Part shown: positions 56,038-64,000 of the stretch, one piece after another | How the letters are laid out: the number at the start of each line of letters is the position of its first letter | How positions within the stretch are numbered: the stretch's first letter is position 1 | Assembly (NCBI GenBank): GCA_020631735.1 | Contig: CM036168.1 | Location: 94,592,932-94,656,931 of the forward strand | Length of the DNA: 64,000 nucleotides | Direction: 5' to 3' | From: Saccharum officinarum | Lineage: Eukaryota; Streptophyta; Magnoliopsida; Poales; Poaceae | Notes under the pieces: model-generated | Database searches by the model: none | What the model was told of the DNA's origin: nothing | The model's input: only the letters and a program-made list of their open reading frames with translations | Made by a program: the position numbers and the translations under genes

Positions 56038-56658
56038 GGGCGTCTGATCGTCCGAACGCCCCTATTGTTGTGGGTCACGACGGTACGAACGGCCTAACTA
56101 TCACGGATGCCTCCTCCAATCGGCTATCTGATAAAAAAACGATCGACTGTCTTCTTTACTCACGGGTCTTCAGAAACGTCATTCCCTAATTGCACTCGCC
56201 ACTTAATTTCAATTCCGCGGTCCACCAGGACTGTGCTCTAGCCGGCCGCCATCCTCCATCTCCACCTCACCTGACCGTTGTCGGCCACCTTCCTCCCTCT
56301 CCACCGCAGTTCACCGACCATCGCGTGGTTTTAGTTCGTCGCGCCTGCTCGACCGCTTCCGTCCCTCTCAAATGACGCCTCGGGCCAGGAGCGGCAACTA
56401 ATCGACCTCCGCCTCTCTTCCTCTCCATAGAGCTCGATCCGCATCCTCCCTCGGCGACAACATCCAGCGATGCAGACGAGATCACGCAGGGGCAGCGCCG
56501 CCTCCCTCTGCTGGCACTAGTGGTGCCGTCGCACACCTCAGGTCAGTCCCCACTAAGCCAAGGGCACCCACGAAGCGTGGCTCGTGCTGGTGGTGCTCGC
56601 GCGCTGCCGCTCGGCACTGGCTCCCACTTCGAGGCCAAAATCAACCGGTCCTGGCCTC
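56038..56658. mobile_element. Left part of a DNA-transposon-like repeat
   Basis: The left end GGGCGTCTGATCGTCCGAAC resembles the complement of the right end near 61008 (GGCGCTTGAACATCCGGAG). GC-rich sequence with proline/serine-coding bias follows until the gag-only retrotransposon begins at 56659. Superfamily undecided (Mutator-like is possible). Confidence 0.4.
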
Positions 56659-57821
56659 TGATGAGGACATGACACCATCGGATACGACCATTGATTATAA
56701 GGTGCGCTCGTTCCTATATTTGCATAGTAATTTTGGGTACAATTCACTTGGTTCCACATGTACATGTCGTTATTTAAATGTAGGTACAAATGTGTCTCAA
56801 AGTACAAGTCGATCAAAGTTGAACTTTCGGTTCGTCGGCAGCCCGATAGTGCTTCATTGGGAAGACCATAACTCATCCATCCGGAGTGCGATTGAGGTCA
56901 ATGAGCACTTGATGGAAAGCTTATTTGATAAGCTTTCAAATAGATCTGGTCCCACCTCAATATCACATTGGCAAGGCCTCGAAATTATTGAGACATTCCG
57001 CCGCTATTTCTGTCGGGTGCTACAGCGTCGTCGCGGACTTGTTATTCACACTTGGGATCCAGGCCCAAGTTGGAACACGCCCCAAGAAGATGAAGAACAC
57101 CTAAGAGATGCCCAAGGACGCCCTCCTCCTTGGCCACCACCTTAGGAGTCAAGCAAGGGCGTCCAAGCCAAGTTGGAGACCCAATCCATATCAAGTTCGA
57201 GTCCATCTCGGGCTCCAGAACCAGTCTATAGTAAAATGGACGCACATGACGCATCTTGACTCCGTTTTCGATGATCCACATATGGATAGAAAGATAATTT
57301 CATAAGCTAACCAATGGCTTTGGTTTGAGGCCCAAATTTCATTGGAGTCCATGAGAATCGATGAAACAAGTTGACGTCCAGAATCTGTCAGGGCGCTGCG
57401 TCGCCGTCTTTTGGGCCGTTTGGCCCTTGTAACGTGTCGAGACTTCTGAGCGACGTGAGTAGGGGTCCTTGGATGCCCCTTAGACTTTATAATCAGTAGC
57501 CGCTGCCTATGTTAGGGTTTGGGGTTTTGCTTAGATTATTATGTCCATTAACAGTCGCCGTCTTTCGGTTTGCGAGACCCCAACTTCGAGTGCTTAATCA
57601 TTCATCTGCAATTGTCACTTCAATTGAGTTGCATTTTATCTTGTTCTTGCTTGTGTTCTTCGATTCGCAGCAGGAATTAGCCTTCGTGGCGAGGTCAACC
57701 GGATTGTGACACGGTTGATAACCAGAGAAAACGTGGTGCTAAGGTTGCAGGGTTCGGGTCTTTATGATCTGAAGCCGGATCGGTGTGTCGCTTCCGACCA
57801 AATCGATAGTTATCTTGAACC
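56659..57821 (+). repeat. 5' LTR of gag-only element
   Basis: About 1,163 bp, colinear with 59368-60160 except for deletions in the latter. The common sequence ends TTATCTTGAACC. The right edge is set only by where the two copies stop matching. Confidence 0.75.
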
Positions 57822-57823
57822 GC

Positions 57824-59194
57824 ATGACGAACAATCTGTCATCACATATTGACTATAATCATCAAGGTATGAGAGGTAAATTAACCATACCATTATATTC
57901 TGTATTTTATGATGGAGAAAAATATTTTGATTGGGAGATGGCCGTAGAACAAGAGTTTAATTCACAACTCATTCCTGAGAAACATAGAGTTAAATATGCC
58001 ACTAGGGAATTTAAAGATTTTGCTCAACTATGGTGGCGAGAACTAGGCAATTTGCATCAACAACCTCAATCATGGGATAGACTTAAAGAAGCAATGCGTG
58101 ATCATTTTATTCCTCCATCTTATAAACGTAAAATGCAACGCTTAGAGTAAGGTAATATGTCTGTTCAGGAATATTATGTAGGGTTTCAAAAGTGTGCAAT
58201 ATGTTGTGGGATAGAGGAGGATTCGGAGGATAAAGTGTGTCATTTTTATGGTGGTTTGAGACGTGAAATTCAGGATATTGTTTATTTTAAATATTTTAAC
58301 ACTACAAACCAGTTGTTTCAGCTAGCTATGCTTGCAGAAAAAGAATTGCAGGGACATCAACAAAAGAACCAGACCAACATTGGTGACAACTTCAACCAGG
58401 TTTTAGCAAGGGTGGAGCAAGCATTCGCGAAGACCGAGACTGCCATAAGCAGACGAGTGGCTGTTTCCACCGCTATAGCAGCATCTTCACCATCATCTCC
58501 CACACCCACTTTAGAGCATGGTAAACTTTTAAACTCGACTAAAATTATACAACTTCATAAAGAGGGTGTTTCTACTAAGAACAAAGAGGTTGATATTAAA
58601 AATAAAAATCACCAAGTATCTAAGCTAGAAGATCCTTTTATGCTAGCTACAAAATATGATAATGTTCAAATTAGTGATGATGTGCTGAATTTGTCCACCA
58701 CTCATGCTATAATAGAGCAACATTTAGTGGACACAAAATCTGAATTTCCTTTGTCACAAAATAATTGTTCTGACAGTGCTTGTGATAAAGAAGAGGGGTG
58801 TGACAGTGCTTTTAATATACATATACCACAACTAGTGAATGAGCATGCCACTTTTGTTTTGAAACCGAATACTTGTGCTGAAAATAAGAATTTGAATGAG
58901 CATGATGCTTTTGTTTTAGAACCAAATACTTGTGCTAAAAATAAGAATTTACTTCCCATTGCTGCTGAAAAAGATGAGCTAAAATTATTATATTCTTTAG
59001 ATACTTTGAGTTATATTGAGTTTGATACTCTATGTGCTCTTACTACTTTGGAAGAGAAATTTACGTTTACTGATTTGTCATGGTTATCTAGATGTATATT
59101 TCACTTTATTGGCAAATATAATAATAAAGGAGAGTATATGGTACAAAGAGTTTATATTTGTTTAAATCTGAAATCTCCTTTTGTTGTGCAATAA
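57824..59194 (+). pseudogene. gag-like protein of the gag-only element
   Basis: The frame opens at ATG 57824, only 2 bp after the inferred LTR end, and runs to TAA 59192-59194. One in-frame TAA (58148-58150) splits it after KRKMQRLE; the next part resumes GNMSVQEYYVGFQKCAI. The first 200 residues are a retrotransposon Gag domain (KYFDWEMAVEQEFNSQL, LWWRELGNLHQQPQSWDRLK, MRDHFIPPSYKRKM). The remainder is Asn/Lys/Glu-rich and has two near-identical units starting NEHATFVLKPNTCAENKN and NEHDAFVLEPNTCAKNKN. No CCHC zinc knuckle or protease motif is seen. Role: presumably particle protein or a partner for enzymes supplied in trans. Confidence 0.8.
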
Positions 59195-59353
59195 TATGAT
59201 AATTTTGAGGCCCACAATAGATATAATCATGTCATGTCAAGATCTCCAAGTTTTGTTATAAAGCAACAGGTTAAATTTCAATAAGGGGAGCAATATTGGC
59301 TACTACCTACAATCTGTCCTCCAACTAAACTCAAACCGAGGATGGTTTGTTGT

Positions 59354-59367
59354 CAAGAAGGGAAGGA
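59354..59367 (+). other. Polypurine tract of gag-only element
   Basis: AAGAAGGGAAGGA lies immediately before TGATGAGGACATG of the second LTR. Confidence 0.7.
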
Positions 59368-60160
59368 TGATGAGGACATGACACCATCGGATACGACCAT
59401 TGATTATAAGGTGCGCTCGTTCCTATATTTGCATAGCAATTTTGGGTACAATTCACTTGGTTCCACATGTACATGTCGTTATTTGAATGTAGGTACAAAT
59501 GTGTCTCAAAGTACAAGTCGATCAAAGTTGAACTTTCGGTTCGTCGGCAGCCCGATAGTGCTTCATTGGGAAGACCATAACTCATCCATCCGGAGTGCGA
59601 TTGAGGTCAATGAGCACTTGATGAAAAGCTTATTTGATAAGCTTTTAAATAGATCTGGTCCCATTTCAATATCACATTGGCAATGCCTCGAAATCATTGA
59701 AACATTCCGCCGCTATTTCTGTCGGGTGCTACAACATCGTCGCGGACTTGTTATTCACACTTGGGACCCAGACCCAAGTTGGAGCACGCCCCAAGAAGAT
59801 GAAGAACACCTCAGAGATGCCCAAGGACGCCCTCCTCATTGGCCACCACCTTAGGAGTCAAGCAAGGACGTCCAAGCCAAGTTGGAGGCCCAATCCATAT
59901 CAAGTTCGAGTCCATCTCGGGCTCCAGGACCAGTCTGTAGTAAAACGGACGCCAACTTCGAGTGCTTAATCATTTTATCTTGTTCTTGCTTGTGTTCTTC
60001 GATTCGCAGCAGGAATTAGCCTTCGTGGCGAGGTCAACCGGATTGTGACACGGTTGATAACAAGAGGAAACGTGGTGCTAAGGTTGCAGGGTTCGGGTCT
60101 TTATGATCTGAAGCCGGATCGATGTGTCGCTTCCGACCAAATCCATAGTTATCTTGAACC
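59368..60160 (+). repeat. 3' LTR of gag-only element, internally deleted
   Basis: It matches the 5' LTR until about 59950, then skips the equivalent of roughly 57250-57580, resumes at CCAACTTCGAGTGCTTAATC, and lacks a further short piece (CATCTGCAATTGTCACTTC region). It ends TTATCTTGAACC. Confidence 0.8.
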
Positions 60161-60204
60161 TGACGGAAGATCGGGAATCACGTCCCCATCAGCCTCTCCC
60201 TCCC

Positions 60205-60620
60205 CTATGTTTTAAGTGTTTCACATATTATCAGAGGTATGTTATAAGTGTTTCATATGGATGTTGCAAAAGTAGATTATGATGTTGCATATGTTGTAAG
60301 TATTTCATAGGCATGTTGCAAGTGTTTCAGACGCTTGTTGCAAGCATTTGTTTAAAATGGTTTATCTGTTTCAGACGTATGTTGTAAACATTTCTGATTT
60401 GGATGTTGCACATGTTTCACACATATGTTGCAAGAGTATGTTCGAAATATTCAACTGTTGCAGTAAGTATTTTTATGTTGCAAGTTGTAAGTGTTTTATC
60501 TGGATGTTGCATATGTTTCACATACGTGTTGCAAGTGTATGTTCTAAATGTTTCATCTGCTTTCAGACTTATGTTACATTCAAGTGTTTAATATTGCAAG
60601 TGTGTCGTGTTTTAGAGATA
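60205..60620 (+). repeat. Subterminal short repeats (ATGTTGCAAGTGTTTCA type)
   Basis: More than a dozen variants of TGTTGCAAGTGTTTCA, with GGATGTTGCATATGTTTCA, are arranged in tandem at irregular spacing. Such arrays are typical next to the ends of DNA transposons, where they serve as transposase-binding sites. The complement recurs at 61670-61760. Confidence 0.7.
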
Positions 60621-60629
60621 TGTTTAAAG

Positions 60630-61008
60630 AGTCGTGCGAGCACGACCCATGCACCGGGGGAAGGGGCGCGGTGAGCCAGGGGTCGGCAGATGGCGCGCAC
60701 GGCGCTCCTAGGATCCTGTGGGAGGGGGGTAGGGGGTGCTCGTTTTTATCCGGACTCTCGGGTCCCTCCCACGAGGAGAGAGGCGGGGTCAGGAGAAAGG
60801 AATGACGAGCGCAACCGGGATACGCGTGCGGGGCGGGGCGAGACGGACGGGAGTGGGGTACGCATACGGGGCGAGGCAAACGGAGGACGGGCCTGTGCAG
60901 CAGCGATATGGTGCAGCAGCAACCAGCAGGCGCGGGCGGACGGGCTAGGCAGCAGCATGCGCGGGGCGTCCGGACGCCCTTATCTGCTCCGGATGTTCAA
61001 GCGCCAGT
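60630..61008 (+). mobile_element. Right part and terminus of the DNA-transposon-like repeat
   Basis: A GC-rich stretch ends with GGGGCGTCCGGACGCCC...GCTCCGGATGTTCAAGCGCC. The terminus is an inverted match to 61484 onward and a weaker match to 56038. Confidence 0.5.
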
Positions 61009-61483
61009 AATTCCATTGTTTTGAAGGCTAAGTATAGAACCCGACAGAGATGCTGTAACGTAGATGTACGTGAGCGAGAAAAATTAGCTGGTCGATAGCA
61101 TTTTATAGATGCACAACAGTACCGTTTTACCACCACGTTAGAAACCCGAGTCACGAGCGTGCGTCCAATAGTACGTACTACTTTCGGAATTAATTAAGAT
61201 GATTTTCATGAATAAAGTATATTTAATAAATACACCCTACTTGAGGAAAAAAAGATCTTCTTAGTTTTAGTTGGTTTGGTACCAGGCAACCTGCCTTTGG
61301 TGACTAAAGGATACAGGCCCATTATAGCTTGTTTGGATACGGAGCTAATCGGTAGCTATCTAGAAATAGCTAAAACTGGCTCTAGTACGTTCAGACCGAA
61401 GTTAATAAGTAGGCTAATTTTATAGCCAAATTTTTAACAAGTTGTTGGCTAACTAATTAGCCAACAATAACTAATTGGATTGA
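61009..61483. other. Intergenic, includes a GGCTAATT MITE-like repeat
   Basis: From about 61328 to 61480 the repeated GGCTAATT / AATTAGCC and CTTGTTTGGATACGGAGC segments resemble a small PIF-type MITE. No gene is seen. Confidence 0.4.
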
Positions 61484-61763
61484 CTAGCGCTCGGACGTTC
61501 GGACGCCTACGTCCATCCGAACGCATGTGGCTGCTCAGTCCCGTCCGCTTGGATTCGTGCGCTAGCTCCATTTCCCACGCTCACATCCGAACCGCTTGCT
61601 TCGGATCTGCTGCCCACGCTTCTCGGATGACTCACCCCCGCCTCATGGACACCAGCGTCAGTGGTCTGCACTTGCAACATAAAACATTCGAATGCAACAT
61701 ACATTCAAAACAAATAAAACATTCGGGAGATACACTTGCAACATGTGTGTTAAACACACACAT
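61484..61763 (-). mobile_element. Second terminal copy of the DNA-transposon-like repeat
   Basis: It starts ACTAGCGCTCGGACGTTCGG, matching the complement of the 61008 terminus, then GC-rich sequence, then complemented subterminal repeats (CACTTGCAACATAAAACATT, CACTTGCAACATGTG). It is oriented away from the 56038-61008 copy. Confidence 0.55.
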
Positions 61764-62535
61764 GGGCATGCAACCCGCAGCCCGGTGGTCCGGCACGAAG
61801 CACGGGTTTTCGGCCTGGGCCAAGCACAACACGCCCCGGTGTTGTGCCGGCCCAGACCATCTCGGCCCGATGTACACGGCCACTGCTCAAGCACAGTGGG
61901 CGGCACGGCACGGCCTGCTGTTTTAAGGTTGGCCCAGTGGCACCCTGTAACCATCACAGATTCACAGTTTGCTAAGAGCCCACAACACAGCGTCCACTCA
62001 AAAAAAAAGAGCCCACAGCACAACAACCCCTTCCACCCAAATCCTAACTTCATTTCACCTCCCCTGGCCACACTCCTGCTCTGTCGCTCGATTCCTCATG
62101 GTCGTGAGTCGTGACTCCCTAACGCACCTGCACTTCAAGCGCACGGTCGCGAGTCCGTGTCTCTATGACCTGCTCTTTGCCGCGCCGCACTTCAAGCGCG
62201 CGGTCGACCGGCTTTGCGGCTTCAAGTGCACGCCTGCGCGGGTGGCCGGCCTCGAGCACTGGCAACCGCAGCCCCGCCGTCGATTGTGCCCCATCCGCTC
62301 GACCCCGCCGGGCGTGGGGAGGATGGCCTTGAGCGCCTTGGCGGCAAGCACACCGGTCGCAGACATCGGAGTCATGCGCGGTGGTCGTCTCCTCCTCCGC
62401 CCCGGCCTCCCGTCTCCCCTTCTCTCTGTCTCTCTCTCCGTCGCAATGGGCCCTTGGGCTGGTCCAGCCCGACACGGAAAAGGGCCCGTAGTGCCATGTT
62501 TGGGCCTTTGGCCAGGCACGAAGCCCAGGTGTAGG
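61764..62535. other. GGGCC/GGCCC-rich repeat, possibly hAT-related
   Basis: Both sides (61770-61930 and 62445-62530) are full of GGCCC and GGCACGAAGC segments, as in the ends of some grass hAT elements. The middle (62040-62440) is GC-rich with exon-like bias but no recognised domain. No TIR or target duplication was confirmed. Confidence 0.3.
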
Positions 62536-64000
62536 GTCGAGATGGCGGACTAGAGGGGGGGTGAATAGTCCTTTCTAAAACTTAAACGTGTTGGCTAACC
62601 AAAACAAATGCGGAATTAAACTTATCGGTCTAGCCAAGACTACACCCCTCTAACTAAGTTCACAAGCACCTCACAAAGATCCTAATTAAGCAACTAAGGT
62701 GCTTTCCTTAGCAAGAGCTCTCCTATTTAATTCTAGAGCAAGGTCACTCAAACCTATGCACTAGTACTTTGCAAGCAAGAGGGAGCTCCTACATAATTCT
62801 AGTAAGCAAAGCACACAAAGCCTAAGCTCACTAGCAATGCTCAATAACAAGGCAACTAATGCCAAATTAGAGAGCGCAAATCACTTAGCTACACAAACTA
62901 AGCAATGTGACTAACAAGGTTACATAAACCAAATTAGTCACGCAAGCGGGAGCTTCTAGCTACACAAGCAAGAAGATAACTAGCAAGCTACACAAGCAAA
63001 CTAGTTACGAGAGCAACTACACAAGCACAAGTATATATGAAAGTAAATACAAGCTTGTGTTGCATGAATGCAAACCACCGAGAAGAGTAGACAAAGTTGA
63101 CACGGTGATTTTCTCCCGAGGTTCACTTGGTTGCCACCAAGCTACGTCCCCGTTGTGTCGACCAACACTTAGATGGTTCCTCGGTGTGACCCTCAAGTCA
63201 CTTGCCCCTCAAGGCACGCCCCGCAAGGCACCGCAAGACACCACTCTCAAGTGAGGTAACTCAATGACACGCTCAACTAGAGTTTCTCTTCGCGATCCCC
63301 GCGGGGTGAGCACAATCCCCCTCACAAAGCTTCTCCGGAGCCTCGCACAATCTTCTTGTGAGCTTCGTCGGAGCCACAAGCCACCAAGCCGTCTAGGAGG
63401 TGGCAACCTCCAAGAGTAACAAGCACTACCGGCTTGCAACACGAACACCTAGTGCCACTCGATGCAACCTCACGATGCAATCGCACTAGAATCGCTCTCT
63501 CACTCGATCCGATGAACACTATCAAGCATGAGTGAGTTAGAGGGCTCCCAAGCACTACCACACAAGCCACCAAGGCTAAAGTGTGCTCCGCTACCGGCCA
63601 CGGCCGGCCAAGGCATCTATTTATAACCCCACGGTCAAATAGAGCCGTTACCCCTTCACTGGGTCCTTTTCGGGACGACCGGACGCGCCGGTCGTAATTG
63701 ACCGGACGCGCTCAACCGCGTCCGGTCGCCCTGCGACGTCCACGTGTCCCTCAAAATTCAAATGCGATCGTTAGATCCTCCAACGGTCACTGTGCCAACG
63801 GTCAAACCCTATGATCGGACGCGCTTCTCATAACGACCGGATGCGCCGGTCCCGATGACCGGACGCGCCTGTCGAACGACCGGACGCGCCGATCGCACTG
63901 ACCCACGCGCCCGCGACGCAATGACCGGACGCGCTCCTTGCGATGACCGGACGCGACAGTGCCCGCGTCCGGTTAGAGTCCAGTAAGCTCCTTCAACGAT
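62536..64000. repeat. LTR-like repetitive DNA reaching the window edge
   Basis: It begins near GATGGCGGACTAGAGGGGGGGTGAATAG, a phrase I associate with repetitive grass sequences of retrotransposon origin. There follow CACAAGCA / TAGCAAG-rich sequence without coding, then GC-rich sequence. No partner copy lies in the window, so class and ends are undecided. Confidence 0.45.
63672..63975. repeat. GACCGGACGCGC minisatellite-like motif
   Basis: GACCGGACGCG and its complement CGCGTCCGGTC recur about nine times at irregular spacing. The GGAACTT motif run at 117-270 has the same layout with a different core. Confidence 0.75.

Larger units (their letters stand above)
56659..60160 (+). mobile_element. 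Gag-only non-autonomous LTR retrotransposon
   Basis: Direct repeats beginning TGATGAGGACATGACACCAT at 56659 and 59368 are the LTRs. Between them is one gag-like reading frame and nothing of protease, reverse transcriptase or integrase. The LTR start TGATGA, a purine tract before the second copy and the gag style suggest a Gypsy chromovirus, possibly a CRM-related non-autonomous form. No target duplication or standard primer site was found, so the ends are approximate. Confidence 0.75.

Noticed and set aside
60205..60620. Regular short repeats considered as a CRISPR array
   Set aside because: Unit spacing is irregular, units are degenerate and the context is plant nuclear DNA; it fits transposon subterminal repeats.
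1..64000. tRNA, rRNA or organelle-derived DNA
   Set aside because: No cloverleaf with CCA-adjacent conserved arms, rRNA core or organelle gene was recognised on either strand.

Overview
This is nuclear DNA from a grass, probably a panicoid such as sorghum, sugarcane or Miscanthus. The evidence is the dense nesting of Gypsy elements, LINEs and grass-type MITEs, the alternation of GC-rich and AT-rich patches, telo-box and TGGGCY promoter motifs, and one intron-rich plant gene. The exact species cannot be decided from the window. No bacterial operon, CRISPR array, rRNA or tRNA was seen.

Layout. Positions 1-8050 are intergenic: MITEs, a hAT-like element (4371-4831), a 32-copy ATG microsatellite (3753-3848) and a 19-G run. 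Positions 8052-19060 hold a decayed L1-type LINE split by a Tat-lineage Gypsy element (9332-18174). That element has 1.18-kb LTRs and an exact 5-bp target duplication. It keeps a damaged gag and only the tail of integrase, and carries an antisense ORF and four tandem 498-bp units. Positions 19061-24844 are intergenic with several MITEs. Positions 24845-40346 are a Tekay/Del-type chromovirus with 4.9-kb LTRs. Its gag-pol frame is complete in layout but has four premature stops, and the element sits inside an older MITE.

Positions 42541-48818 (minus strand) carry the only recognisable host gene, an eight-exon organellar single-stranded-DNA-binding protein (OSB family). It has an OB-fold SSB domain and two PDF motifs. 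All seven introns can be placed and the reading phase is kept across every junction, but the first exon has no in-frame ATG. Its third intron holds a MITE, a Helitron and a truncated RTE LINE whose target duplication copied the splice donor. Its second intron holds another MITE and appears to start with GC rather than GT.

Positions 48956-56037 are intergenic with more MITEs. Positions 56038-61008 appear to be a DNA-transposon-like repeat with GTTGCAAGTG-type subterminal repeats, broken by a gag-only LTR retrotransposon (56659-60160). A second copy of the repeat terminus faces away at 61484. From 62536 to the end there is repetitive, LTR-like DNA with a GACCGGACGCGC minisatellite.

Annotated features do not form a pathway. 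The window is one host gene in a retrotransposon-rich neighbourhood. I found no convincing new biological system. The most informative points are the structure of the OSB locus and the internal architecture of the two non-autonomous retroelements.
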